Source of the DNA: Anaeroplasmataceae bacterium
Lineage (GTDB): Bacteria > Bacillota_I > Bacilli_A > Acholeplasmatales > Anaeroplasmataceae
Assembly: GCA_029051735.1 (NCBI GenBank)
Contig: JAIDKZ010000156.1
Coordinates: 1-42,662, forward strand
DNA: 42,662 bases
Direction of reading: 5' to 3'
The position numbers and the translations under genes were made by a program. Position 1 is the stretch's first letter. Every line of letters begins with the position of its first letter. This document shows positions 9,326 to 18,299 of this stretch, in pieces. The notes below the pieces were generated by a model that saw nothing but the letters and a program-made list of their open reading frames with translations, did not search any database and was not told the origin of the DNA.

Positions 9326-12010
9326 ATGAAAAAAATAATTTTAAGTATCCTATTGCTTACTATACTAAGTATAACTTTGGCATCATGTCAGAATAAAACT
9401 CCTTCCCTTCCACCAGAAAAACCAGGTGTTGAGGATACTCCAAATTTACCAGAAACTGATGAAAACTTAGGTTTTGCTATTCATTATGATCAGACCTCTC
9501 AAACTTCTGGTAAGTATAAATGGAATTTATGGTTATGGGAAGATGGAAAAGATGGAAAAGATTATCAGTTCAATGCTGAAGATAGCTATGGTGTAGTTGC
9601 TAGATATAAATGGGAAGATTTTTCTAATACCGCATTTGAACATGGACTTTGGTTTATTGTTAAAGAAAATAAAACATGGGCTGAGAATGCAGTGAAAGAT
9701 GGGGATAGTGACCGTTTTATTGATTTTTCTTCTTTAGAAATTGATAAATATGGATATTATAATGTCTATCTTAAAAATGGAGATGCAAATATTTATATCA
9801 ATGCATCAGGAGAAATGAATGAAATGATTAAGAGTTTTGATCTTGCTTATAATAGCGTGAAAGGATTCCAAATTTGGTTCCAAACAAATAAAGCATTTAG
9901 CTCTTATAAGATTACACTTGGTGATGAGATAATTTTTTCAGATGAAATCACTACATCTGATCAAATTGATTCTAAAACAGAGACAAGAATGGTATTTAAT
10001 TTAGGTAAAGAAATGCCTAGCATTTTAAGTGAATATTCATTGAGTGTTACATTCCAACCAAGTGGAAAAACGTTGACAAAAATAGCAGATTTATCTGTTC
10101 TATATAAGACAGAGGCATTTGAAGAAAAGTATACATATACAGGAGAATTAGGAGCTATTTATTCTAAAACGAGTACAACTTTTAGAGTATGGTCACCAGT
10201 TTCTACAGCAATGAAAGTTAGAGTATATGATATAGGAACTCCAACAACTTTAGGTGGAAATAATGTGCATCAAGAATACACAATGCGACCAGGGGAAAAA
10301 GGAACTTGGGAATTTACAGTGAATGGTGATTTAGAAGGAAAATATTACACATTTGTTGTAACAAACTCAACCTATCAAAATCAAGAAATTGTAGATCCAT
10401 ATGCTAAATCAACAGGAATAAATGGATTACGTGGTATGATTGTTGATTTCTCTAAAACAAATCCAAATGGATGGGAAAATGTTGTTGTAAACAATTATAG
10501 TTCTACAGAACTAACTGTTTATGAAACACATATTGCAGATTTGACAAGTAGTTCTACATGGGGTGGGACACCATCAAACGCAAAACTTTATAATGGTTTT
10601 TATGAGGCAGGAACAACTTACACACAAGAAGGCATTACTGTAAAAACAGGTTTTGATCATATAAAAGAATTAGGTGTAAATGCAGTTCAACTTCTTCCAA
10701 TATTTGATCAAGCAAATGATGAGCGAGTTGCTAACCGAGTATTTAACTGGGGATATAATCCGCTAAACTATAATGCATTAGAAGGAATTTATTCTAGTGA
10801 TCCTACAGATGGTTATGTAAAGATTAGAGAATTTAAAAATCTTGTTAAAGCTTATAATGAAGCTGGTATAAATATTATTATGGATGTGGTTTATAATCAT
10901 GTTGCAGGATTAGATAAATCTAATTTTGATGTTTTAATGCCTAAGTATTATTTTAGATATACATCTGCTGGTGCATCTAATGGTTCTGGTTGTGGTAATG
11001 AAACAGCTTCTGAAATGGCTATGTTTAGAAAGTTTATGATTGACTCTACAGAATTTTGGGCTTCTGAATATAAGCTTGGAGGATTCCGCTTTGATTTGAT
11101 GGGAATTCATGATATTAAAACGATGAATGAGTTAGCAAGCAATTTACATGAGAATGTGAATGAAGCAATTACCATTTATGGAGAGCCTTGGGCTGCTGGA
11201 ACAATTGCTTTAGGAAGTGGAAATACAGCAGCAGCACAAGTATCTATGAATAAGTATGAGGGGTATGGATGTTTCAATGACCATTTAAGAGATGCTTTAA
11301 TTAAGGGTGGATTAAATGCTGTTACTAGCAAAGGATGGATTACAAATAACAAATCAGTATCTTCAGCTGATGTGACAAATATTAAAGCTGGTTTGACAGG
11401 ATTGGTGCTAGCTACAAATACTACACTAGAACCAAAAAATTGTATAAATTATGTTACTTGTCATGATAACTATACACTATATGATCGTATTAAAGCATCA
11501 GGAGTAACAGATGCAAAAACGATTAAAGAAATGGCTATGCTTGCAAATTCTATTGTGTTTACTTCACAAGGTGTAAGTTTTATGCTTGCAGGAGAAGAAT
11601 TTTTAAGAACTAAAGGAGGCAATTCCAATTCTTATAATGCTTCTTATAAGGTAAATGAATTAAATTATGCATTAAAAATAAAAAATTTAGATTTATTTAA
11701 TAATTATCAAAAATTAATAGCATTAAAACAAAATAAAAATATTTTTGGTAAGAGTGGATCAGAATGTAAGGAAATTGTAGTTAATACAAATTCAAATGGA
11801 AGTTTAATATATTATGATTTAGTAGATACAGTAAATCATATCAGTTATCGTATCATTCATAGTAATGGTGTTTCTGCAGAAGATAAGAAGGTCGATTTAT
11901 CTGGCTACACATTATATTTAGATACTTTAAATTTAGATGATTTTACTTTAACTGCTGCAACTTCAATTGAAGCATATCAGACAGTTATTGCATATAAATC
12001 TTTAAGTTAG
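9326..12010 (+). CDS. pulA: Type I pullulanase lipoprotein (GH13)
   Basis: This is a debranching enzyme that cleaves alpha-1,6 linkages of pullulan, amylopectin and limit dextrins at the cell surface. The start at 9326 gives a typical lipoprotein signal (MKKIILSILLLTILSITLASC) with AAAGGA nine bases upstream; the track start at 9308 is less likely. Domains in order are a CBM41-like module (WNLWLWEDG, about 50-165), a linker, a CBM48-like module (TTFRVWSPVSTAMKVRVYD) and the catalytic barrel. The pullulanase-type NWGYNP motif is present, with DVVYNH, FRFDLMG (Asp590), YGEPW (Glu620) and CHDNY (Asp714), numbered from this start. It works with the amylase and transporter in the same operon. Confidence 0.93.
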   Translation: MKKIILSILLLTILSITLASCQNKTPSLPPEKPGVEDTPNLPETDENLGFAIHYDQTSQTSGKYKWNLWLWEDGKDGKDYQFNAEDSYGVVARYKWEDFSNTAFEHGLWFIVKENKTWAENAVKDGDSDRFIDFSSLEIDKYGYYNVYLKNGDANIYINASGEMNEMIKSFDLAYNSVKGFQIWFQTNKAFSSYKITLGDEIIFSDEITTSDQIDSKTETRMVFNLGKEMPSILSEYSLSVTFQPSGKTLTKIADLSVLYKTEAFEEKYTYTGELGAIYSKTSTTFRVWSPVSTAMKVRVYDIGTPTTLGGNNVHQEYTMRPGEKGTWEFTVNGDLEGKYYTFVVTNSTYQNQEIVDPYAKSTGINGLRGMIVDFSKTNPNGWENVVVNNYSSTELTVYETHIADLTSSSTWGGTPSNAKLYNGFYEAGTTYTQEGITVKTGFDHIKELGVNAVQLLPIFDQANDERVANRVFNWGYNPLNYNALEGIYSSDPTDGYVKIREFKNLVKAYNEAGINIIMDVVYNHVAGLDKSNFDVLMPKYYFRYTSAGASNGSGCGNETASEMAMFRKFMIDSTEFWASEYKLGGFRFDLMGIHDIKTMNELASNLHENVNEAITIYGEPWAAGTIALGSGNTAAAQVSMNKYEGYGCFNDHLRDALIKGGLNAVTSKGWITNNKSVSSADVTNIKAGLTGLVLATNTTLEPKNCINYVTCHDNYTLYDRIKASGVTDAKTIKEMAMLANSIVFTSQGVSFMLAGEEFLRTKGGNSNSYNASYKVNELNYALKIKNLDLFNNYQKLIALKQNKNIFGKSGSECKEIVVNTNSNGSLIYYDLVDTVNHISYRIIHSNGVSAEDKKVDLSGYTLYLDTLNLDDFTLTAATSIEAYQTVIAYKSLS

Positions 12011-12055
12011 CGATTTTATCTGGCTTCAAATTGGAAGTTTAGATTGAATCATAAA

Positions 12056-12073
12056 AGCAAAGAATTCTTTGCT
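12056..12073. repeat. 18-bp perfect palindrome after the pullulanase gene
   Basis: AGCAAAGAATTCTTTGCT reads identically on both strands and lies 46 bases past the pullulanase stop. It could form a 7-bp hairpin with an AATT loop, or serve as an operator for a dimeric repressor. No T-run follows, so it is a poor terminator. The half-site CTTTGCT occurs again about 14 bases downstream. Function is unknown. Confidence 0.6.
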
Positions 12074-12106
12074 AAAAACAACTTTGCTCAATATAGAGAA
12101 AAGCTG

Positions 12107-12135
12107 TTGAAAGGTTTTAAGGGTAAACCTATAGC
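12107..12135 (+). promoter_or_regulatory. Candidate promoter for the starch-binding lipoprotein gene
   Basis: TTGAAA is separated by 17 bases from TATAGC, a fair but not strong match to a vegetative promoter. The -10 lies inside an inverted repeat AGGGTA...TACCCT (12120-12151) that could be an operator or a weak hairpin. This 171-base gap contains nothing else that I recognise as coding. Confidence 0.35.
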
Positions 12136-12182
12136 CTAAAAAGCATACCCTAAATCTTTTTAAGTATTACAAGGAGGAAAAA

Positions 12183-13436
12183 ATGAAAAAGATATTTAAA
12201 GGATTAATGTTTGCCATTGTTGGTCTATTTGGAGTAGTTGCACTTGCTTCATGCACTACTAAAGAAAAACACAAATGGACATGGGAAAATGATGCTACAA
12301 AGCACAGACAGGTTTGCAGTGATTGTAGTGAAAAAACAGAATGGGAAGCACATGTTTGGGGAGAATGGAAAGTAACTGAGGAAGCTACTGAAGATAAAAA
12401 AGGTTCTAAAGAACATACTTGTACAGTATGTAATTATACAGCTACAGAGGCAATAGCTGAATTGGCTCCTGAACTTGGTGTATCTACTCAGATTACAGCA
12501 GTTTATGCACAAGTTCCTGCTACTTGGGAAACTGTATATATTTATTATTGGAACAATCTTACTGGTGAAGATAATACTCTTGAAGAGGGATATAATGTAG
12601 CTTGGCCAGGTGTTGAAATGACTTTAATTAATGCAGATACACATATGTATGGATACAAAATTCCAGCTGGTGTAAATATGGTTATTTTTAATAATGGTTC
12701 TGCTCAAACAGTAGATATTCCATTTGCAACTGGAAAGAATTTATATGTATTAAATTCAGATGTGAATAGTGAAAGTAAATATGAAATTGTTTATAGATCT
12801 TATACTGCACAAACTACAGATCCAGAGTTATCAGATCCTGTTTCTAGTGTAGTTGAAAAGTTAGATGTATATGTAAAAGCTCCTACTACATGGGAGACTG
12901 TTTGTATTCACTATTTTGGTGGAGCATTAGAAACTAGCTGGCCAGGAGAAACAATGGAGCTTGTAAACGCAGATGAGAATATTTATAAATTTAATGTACC
13001 AGCAGGATCTACATTTATCATAAATAATAATGCTGGTTCTCAAACAAGTAATTTACAATTTATTGAAAATGTAAATGCATATATCATTGATGAATATAAT
13101 TCTATTTCTTATGGAAAATATGAAAATGGAGTACTTACTCCAGTTGAAGTGCATATTATCCCTGTTTATTATTTCTGCGGAGGACCAACAAACTGGGCTT
13201 TCTCAGATGAAAATAAGTTAGTAGTTGATGGAACAACTGCATCAATCACTGTAGAATTAAAAGCAGGCGAAGAGTTTAAGGTTTGTACAACTGCTTGGGA
13301 TTCTCCACAATATGGAGATTTCTGTGAGGGAATCAGTGTTTCTTCTAATATTGTAGCTGATACAGCAGGAACTTATGTACTTACTGTTCTTGACTATGAT
13401 ACAGCACCTGTATTAACAATTACTCGTCAAGCTTAA
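12183..13436 (+). CDS. Surface lipoprotein with tandem starch-binding (CBM26-like) modules
   Basis: This is a non-enzymatic lipoprotein predicted to hold starch near the cell surface. A signal peptide ends at a lipobox (ALASC). A Trp/His/Cys-rich segment with two CxxC pairs (CSDC, CTVC; about 25-95) follows, of a kind common in Firmicute surface proteins. Two related modules then carry PATWETVYIYYW...AWPG and PTTWETVCIHYF...SWPG, the aromatic and Trp-Pro-Gly pattern of CBM25/26-type starch binders. A third, different beta module (PVYYFCGGPTNW...) ends the protein. There is a strong AAGGAGG site. It closes the starch locus and is followed by a clear terminator. Glycan specificity is inferred from module type and context. 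Confidence 0.82.
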   Translation: MKKIFKGLMFAIVGLFGVVALASCTTKEKHKWTWENDATKHRQVCSDCSEKTEWEAHVWGEWKVTEEATEDKKGSKEHTCTVCNYTATEAIAELAPELGVSTQITAVYAQVPATWETVYIYYWNNLTGEDNTLEEGYNVAWPGVEMTLINADTHMYGYKIPAGVNMVIFNNGSAQTVDIPFATGKNLYVLNSDVNSESKYEIVYRSYTAQTTDPELSDPVSSVVEKLDVYVKAPTTWETVCIHYFGGALETSWPGETMELVNADENIYKFNVPAGSTFIINNNAGSQTSNLQFIENVNAYIIDEYNSISYGKYENGVLTPVEVHIIPVYYFCGGPTNWAFSDENKLVVDGTTASITVELKAGEEFKVCTTAWDSPQYGDFCEGISVSSNIVADTAGTYVLTVLDYDTAPVLTITRQA

Positions 13437-13460
13437 ATAAAAAAAGTTGATTTATAAAAC

Positions 13461-13517
13461 AAGTCCAATTTTCATCTTAAGTAAAATTAAGAATATAAAA
13501 TTGGATTTGTTTTTTTT
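13461..13517 (+). terminator. Intrinsic terminator ending the starch locus
   Basis: The arms AAGTCCAATTTT and AAAATTGGATTT pair (one G-T), and an inner stem TCTTAA/TTAAGA extends the structure. A run of eight T follows. It separates the starch locus from asnA. Confidence 0.85.
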
Positions 13518-13533
13518 ATTTAATGTAGATATC

Positions 13534-13600
13534 TTTACATTGGAAAGTTATTTTAATTTTATATGGAATATGATATAATGTTTGCATTGGAAGGTTATTT
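13534..13600 (+). repeat. Near-identical 20-bp direct repeats in the asnA leader
   Basis: TTTACATTGGAAAGTTATTT at 13534-13553 recurs as TTTGCATTGGAAGGTTATTT at 13581-13600, with 18 of 20 bases the same. The copies are 47 bases apart. The second contains the GGAAGG ribosome binding site and ends directly at the asnA ATG; the extended -10 element lies between the copies. The meaning is unknown. Confidence 0.6.
13571..13579 (+). promoter_or_regulatory. Extended -10 promoter of asnA
   Basis: TGATATAAT is a perfect TGn-TATAAT element. The region 17 bases upstream (TTTTAA) is a poor -35. Transcription should begin near 13586, giving a leader of about 15 bases with GGAAGG six bases before the ATG. 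Confidence 0.7.
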
Positions 13601-14608
13601 ATGAAAAGATTATATTTAAAAGAAAACTATAATTCAATATTAAATTTAATGGAAACGGAGATTGCAATTAAATTTGTAAAAGATCATTTTGAAAAGGAAT
13701 TAGCGACAGCTTTACATTTGACTAGAGTTTCTGCTCCTTTATTTGTTTTACCTTCTACAGGGTTAAATGATGAGTTGAATGGTACAGAACGAAGAGTAAA
13801 CTTTGAAATTCATGGAATTGAAGAACCTGTTGAAATCATACAAAGTCTTGCAAAGTGGAAAAGAAACGCTTTAGCAAAGTATAACTTTCAGGTAGAAAGT
13901 GGCTTATATACAGATATGAATGCAATTCGAAGAGATGAAGAATTAGATAGTTTGCATTCTGCTTATGTAGATCAATGGGATTGGGAAAAAATCATTTTAA
14001 AAGAAGAAAGAACTATAGAATATTTAAAAAATACAGTTCATGATATTTATAATGTTTTACTTCATATAGAACATAAGGTTCATAAAGAATTTCCTCAATT
14101 AAAATGTGTGTTACCAAAAGACATATTTTTTATTACTACAAAAGAATTAGAAGCCTTATATCCAAATTTGTCTTCCATAGAACGAGAAAGAGAAATTTGT
14201 AAAGAAAAGGGTGCTGTATTTTTAATGCAAATTGGAGTTCCCTTATCAAATGGTCTTCCACATGATGGGAGAGCTTCAGATTATGATGATTGGGAATTAA
14301 ATGGAGATTTGCTTGTATATTATGAGGAATTGGATATCGCTTTAGAATTATCTTCTATGGGAATTCGTGTTGATGAGGAGTCCATTCAAAAACAAATAGA
14401 GTATAAACATGAGGGATATAAATTAAATAATCCTTATGTGAAAAATATAATCAACAAAAACTTACCTTACACCATTGGTGGGGGAATTGGTCAATCTCGA
14501 ATTTGTATGTTTTTTTTGAAAAAGGTTCATATTGGAGAGGTGCAATCTGCAATATGGCCAGAAGAAGATTTGAAAGAATTACAAAATAAAAACATTCATC
14601 TTTTGTAA
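13601..14608 (+). CDS. asnA: Aspartate--ammonia ligase
   Basis: This makes asparagine from aspartate and ammonia using ATP, giving AMP and diphosphate, in the cytoplasm. It is a relative of class II aspartyl-tRNA synthetases. The 335-residue length is normal. Recognisable family stretches are VLPSTGLNDELNGTERRV near the N-terminus, HDGRASDYDDWELNGDLL in the middle and the C-terminal GGGIGQSRICMFFL, the class II motif 3 with its Arg. It has its own extended -10 promoter after the starch-locus terminator. It is probably the organism's ammonia-dependent asparagine source; no AsnB is seen here. Confidence 0.96.
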   Translation: MKRLYLKENYNSILNLMETEIAIKFVKDHFEKELATALHLTRVSAPLFVLPSTGLNDELNGTERRVNFEIHGIEEPVEIIQSLAKWKRNALAKYNFQVESGLYTDMNAIRRDEELDSLHSAYVDQWDWEKIILKEERTIEYLKNTVHDIYNVLLHIEHKVHKEFPQLKCVLPKDIFFITTKELEALYPNLSSIEREREICKEKGAVFLMQIGVPLSNGLPHDGRASDYDDWELNGDLLVYYEELDIALELSSMGIRVDEESIQKQIEYKHEGYKLNNPYVKNIINKNLPYTIGGGIGQSRICMFFLKKVHIGEVQSAIWPEEDLKELQNKNIHLL

Positions 14609-14639
14609 TTTTTTTACAAATTATGTATTAGAAAAGTTT

Positions 14640-14645
14640 TATAAT
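14640..14645 (+). promoter_or_regulatory. Candidate -10 upstream of tsaD
   Basis: TATAAT lies 18 bases before the TTG start, but the only TTTACA upstream is 21 bases away and there is no TG extension. It may be a weak promoter or chance in AT-rich DNA. Confidence 0.3.
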
Positions 14646-14662
14646 GAATTGAAGGTGAGAAC

Positions 14663-15673
14663 TTGTTAGTACTTGGTGTGGAAAGTAGCTGTGATGAAAC
14701 ATCTGTTGCGGTTGTAAGGGATGGAAAAGAGGTGCTTTCCAATGTTATAAATTCACAAATTGATATTCATAAACGATTTGGAGGAGTAGTTCCAGAAGTG
14801 GCATCCAGACATCATGTTTATCAAGTGTCAATGATTTTTGAAGAAGCATTACAAAAAGCAAATGTAAAGCCTGAAGATATTGATTTGGTAGCTGTTACAA
14901 TAGGACCCGGACTTATTGGTTCTTTGTTGGTTGGTGTGAATGCTGCAAAAACATTTGCTTTACTTTACCATAAACCAATCATTGGAGTTCATCATTTGGC
15001 AGGACATATTTATGCTAATGCAATAGAACATGAGATGCACTTCCCAGCAGTTGCTCTTTTGGTTTCTGGGGGAAATACAGAACTGATTTATATGAAAGAT
15101 CACTTTTGTTTTGAAATTGTTGGAGAAACTTTAGATGATGCAGTTGGAGAAGCTTATGATAAGGTTGCAAGAGTGGTTGGACTTCCTTATCCAGGAGGTC
15201 CCGCTGTAGACAAGCTTGCTCATTTAGGTAAGGATACTTATGCATTGCCAAGAGTTTATTTAGAAGAAGGATCTTATAATTTTTCCTTTTCAGGATTAAA
15301 AAGTGCAGTAATTAATTTAGTGCACAATGCTCATCAAAGAAATGAAGAAATTAATAGTGAAAATCTTTGTGCTTCTTTTCAGGCTTCTGTCAGTGAAGTT
15401 TTGGTTGCAAAAACCTTGAAACTTGCTAAGGAAAGAAATGTTCGGCAAATTATTGTAGCTGGTGGTGTTTCTGCCAATCAGGGTTTAAAGGAACGATTTT
15501 TGAAGGAAAATATGGATTTTGAACTGTGCATTCCTTCTATTAGGTATTGTACAGATAATGCAGCAATGATTGCAGTTGCAGGGTATTATCAATTTAAAAA
15601 ATATAAAAAAGAAGATGATTTAAGCCTAAATGCTTATGCATCTTTAGATTTGGAGGATATGTATGAAGTTTAA
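14663..15673 (+). CDS. tsaD: tRNA N6-threonylcarbamoyladenosine transferase
   Basis: This transfers the threonylcarbamoyl group from TC-AMP to A37 of ANN-decoding tRNAs, acting with TsaB/TsaE, which are not seen in the window. The N-terminus [14 protein letters not shown], metal ligands in HHLAGH (His111, His115) and [20 protein letters not shown] and [10 protein letters not shown] are all family signatures. Length is standard at 336 residues. The start is a TTG, chosen because GGTGAG precedes it at good spacing and it gives the expected N-terminus. The 3' end overlaps the next gene by 11 bases. Confidence 0.96.
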   Translation: MLVLGVESSCDETSVAVVRDGKEVLSNVINSQIDIHKRFGGVVPEVASRHHVYQVSMIFEEALQKANVKPEDIDLVAVTIGPGLIGSLLVGVNAAKTFALLYHKPIIGVHHLAGHIYANAIEHEMHFPAVALLVSGGNTELIYMKDHFCFEIVGETLDDAVGEAYDKVARVVGLPYPGGPAVDKLAHLGKDTYALPRVYLEEGSYNFSFSGLKSAVINLVHNAHQRNEEINSENLCASFQASVSEVLVAKTLKLAKERNVRQIIVAGGVSANQGLKERFLKENMDFELCIPSIRYCTDNAAMIAVAGYYQFKKYKKEDDLSLNAYASLDLEDMYEV

Positions 15674-17351
15674 GGATTTTAAATATGAAAGACCTGATGT
15701 TCAGGTAATTGCTTCTAAAATAGAAGAAGAGGCACTACGTTTAAAGGCTGCAAAAAGTTTAGATGAGGCTAAAGAGATTGTGGCGAATGTAATTGAAATT
15801 GGAGATCATTATGGAACAATGGCAACAATTTGTTCTATACGAAATAGTATTAATACAGTAGATGAATTCTATGAAAAGGAAACAGAATATTTTGATGAAA
15901 GCACTCCAATATTTTTGAATGCTACTCATAAATTTTCAGTTTCTTTAGTTAATAGTTCTTATCGTAAAGAATTAGAAAAAATTTTTACTAAGCAATTTTT
16001 TATTAAAAATGAACTAGGTTTAAAGTCTTTTGATGAAAAAATCATGACAGATTTGACAGAAGAAGCAAAACTTTGTACAGAATATTCTAAATTGCTTGCT
16101 TCTGCTAAAATTGAATTTGATGGTAAGATTAATAATTTGAGTCAAATGACTGCATATGCCAATAGTTTGGACCGCGAAGTCCGTAAGGCAGCTGAGTATA
16201 AGAGAGTAGAGTTTATGGAATCTATTGAAAAACAGATTGATGATATCTATGATAAACTTGTTGCTGTTAGAACGAGAATGGCTAAAAAGCTTGGATATGA
16301 TAATTATGTTGATTTTGGTTATTTGCGTTTAGAAAGAAGTGACTATAATAGCAAAGATGTGGAAAATTATCGTAAGCAAGTGTTAGAATATGTAGTTCCT
16401 TTAGCAAGTAAGATTATAGAAAAGCAAGCCAAACGAATTCAAATTGAAAGTATAAAAAATTATGATTTGCCAATTTTTTATTTGGATGGGAATCCAAATC
16501 ATGGAAAAAATAAAGATATGCTAGTAGAAAGTGCATCCTTATTTTATTCAGAATTGTCAAATGAGACTAAAGAGTTTTTTACATTTATGAAAGAAAATGA
16601 GTTAATGGATTTAGACACAAAGCCTAACAAAGCAGGTGGCGGTTACTGTACAATGATTGCAGATTATCAGGCTCCTTTCATATTTTCAAATTTTAATGGC
16701 ACAATGGGAGATGTTGATGTATTAACCCATGAGGCAGGACATGCATTTGAGGTTTATACAGCCGCTAAAATTTTACCTGTATCTGATGTGTATTGGCCTA
16801 CGTTAGAAGCCTGTGAGATTCATTCTATGAGTATGGAGTTTTTTGCTTATCCATATATGAATTTGTTTTTTGATAAGGATGCAAAAAAATATCGTTTCAA
16901 ACATTTAAGTGAAGCAATTACTTTTATACCTTATGGTGTTTGTGTAGATGAATTCCAGCATTATGTTTATGAAAATCCTTTGGCTACTCCAAAGATGAGA
17001 AAAGATAAGTGGCGAGAATTAGAACAAAAGTATACTCCTTGGAAAAACTATGATGGTATAAGCTATTATGAGGCTGGAAATTATTGGCATCGTCAGGGTC
17101 ATATTTTTTCTAATGCATTTTATTATATTGATTATACACTTGCTCAAGTTTGTGCTTTCCAATTTCTTTTGATGGATAGACAAAACCATGAGAATGCTTG
17201 GAATAAATATTTGAATTTATGTAAGTTGGGTGGTTCAAAATCTTTTGTTGAACTTTTAAAAGCAGTGGATTTAAAAAATCCATTTGAACCAGGATCTTTA
17301 AAAGATATTATGCCTCGATTAGAGGAAGTTTTAAAAGACCTGGAGGTTTAA
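15663..17351 (+). CDS. pepF: M3-family oligoendopeptidase (PepF-like)
   Basis: This is a zinc metallopeptidase predicted to cut short peptides in the cytoplasm. The catalytic motif is HEAGH (His356, Glu357, His360), and the third zinc ligand is probably Glu385 in [13 protein letters not shown]. The [18 protein letters not shown] stretch before the motif is typical of the family, and 562 residues is a usual length. There is no signal peptide. The ATG overlaps tsaD, with GGAGG inside its last codons. uppP follows after one base, so the three genes are likely co-transcribed. Peptide preference cannot be read from sequence. Confidence 0.92.
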   Translation: MKFKDFKYERPDVQVIASKIEEEALRLKAAKSLDEAKEIVANVIEIGDHYGTMATICSIRNSINTVDEFYEKETEYFDESTPIFLNATHKFSVSLVNSSYRKELEKIFTKQFFIKNELGLKSFDEKIMTDLTEEAKLCTEYSKLLASAKIEFDGKINNLSQMTAYANSLDREVRKAAEYKRVEFMESIEKQIDDIYDKLVAVRTRMAKKLGYDNYVDFGYLRLERSDYNSKDVENYRKQVLEYVVPLASKIIEKQAKRIQIESIKNYDLPIFYLDGNPNHGKNKDMLVESASLFYSELSNETKEFFTFMKENELMDLDTKPNKAGGGYCTMIADYQAPFIFSNFNGTMGDVDVLTHEAGHAFEVYTAAKILPVSDVYWPTLEACEIHSMSMEFFAYPYMNLFFDKDAKKYRFKHLSEAITFIPYGVCVDEFQHYVYENPLATPKMRKDKWRELEQKYTPWKNYDGISYYEAGNYWHRQGHIFSNAFYYIDYTLAQVCAFQFLLMDRQNHENAWNKYLNLCKLGGSKSFVELLKAVDLKNPFEPGSLKDIMPRLEEVLKDLEV

Positions 17352-17352
17352 A

Positions 17353-18234
17353 ATGGAAGCAATATGGAATATAATAAAAATAGTTTTATTTGGTATTGTT
17401 GAGGGAGTTACAGAATGGCTTCCTATCAGCAGTACAGGTCATATGATCATTTTAGAAGAACTGTTAGGTGCAAAAGAGATTTTTGATGGTGGTAAAGCAT
17501 TTTGGGATTTCTTTTTGGTTGCGATTCAGTTAGGTGCAATAATAGCTGTCATTGTTTGTTTCTTTAATAAATTAAATCCTTTTTTTGGGAAATCTTTAAA
17601 TGACCCTACTGTAGAAAAATCAAAAGAAGAGAAAAAAGGAATTTGGCTATTATGGGCAAAGGTTTTGGTTGCTTGCGTTCCAGCAGCAGTCATTGGACTT
17701 TTATTAGATGATTGGCTAGATAGTGTATTTTATAATTCTATCACTGTTGCTGTGACATTAATCTTATATGGTATTTTATTTATTGTAATGGAAATATGGA
17801 ATAAGAAACGCAATTTTAAAGTCACAGATGTTCGCAATTTGACATTTAGAACGGCTTTAATTATTGGTGTGATTCAGTTACTTGCTTTGATACCTGGAAC
17901 CTCTAGAAGTGGTGTTACAATATTGGGAGCTATGCTCATATTATGTAATCGAGAAGTGGCTTGTGAGTTTTCTTTCTTTTTGTCAATTCCAGTTATGTTT
18001 GGGGCTTCTTTATTAAAAGGAGCAAAATACATTATGCAAGCAGAAGAGATTAGTTCAAATGATTTGGCTTTATTAGCTGTAGGGGCGATTGTTGCTTTTG
18101 CTGTTTCTATGTTTATTATTAAGTTCTTAATGAGTTTTATTAAAAAGCATGATTTTAAATCATTTGGTATTTATCGTATTGTTTTGGGAGTATTATTAAT
18201 TATTTTATTTGTTTGCGGAGTTATGTCTATATAA
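17353..18234 (+). CDS. uppP: Undecaprenyl-diphosphatase
   Basis: This is a membrane phosphatase that converts undecaprenyl diphosphate to the monophosphate for reuse in peptidoglycan synthesis, and is linked to bacitracin resistance in relatives. The BacA/UppP signatures are GVTEWLPISSTGHMII near residues 14-30 and PGTSRSGVTILGA near 181-193. About eight hydrophobic segments are spread over 293 residues, a little longer than the common 265-280. An AGGAGG-like site lies at the pepF end. An unrelated PAP2 phosphatase lies two genes further on and may share lipid-phosphate work. Confidence 0.95.
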   Translation: MEAIWNIIKIVLFGIVEGVTEWLPISSTGHMIILEELLGAKEIFDGGKAFWDFFLVAIQLGAIIAVIVCFFNKLNPFFGKSLNDPTVEKSKEEKKGIWLLWAKVLVACVPAAVIGLLLDDWLDSVFYNSITVAVTLILYGILFIVMEIWNKKRNFKVTDVRNLTFRTALIIGVIQLLALIPGTSRSGVTILGAMLILCNREVACEFSFFLSIPVMFGASLLKGAKYIMQAEEISSNDLALLAVGAIVAFAVSMFIIKFLMSFIKKHDFKSFGIYRIVLGVLLIILFVCGVMSI

Positions 18235-18268
18235 ATTTAAAATAAAAATAGTATTAGAAATTAAATAA

Positions 18269-18277
18269 TGTTATAAT
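18269..18277 (+). promoter_or_regulatory. Extended -10 promoter of the DUF1576-type operon
   Basis: TGTTATAAT fits TGn-TATAAT, with no convincing -35 at 17 bases. It lies between uppP and an AAGGAGG ribosome binding site, so the next three genes probably form their own transcript. Confidence 0.65.
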
Positions 18278-18299
18278 ACTAAAAAGGAGGTGGAAAAGG

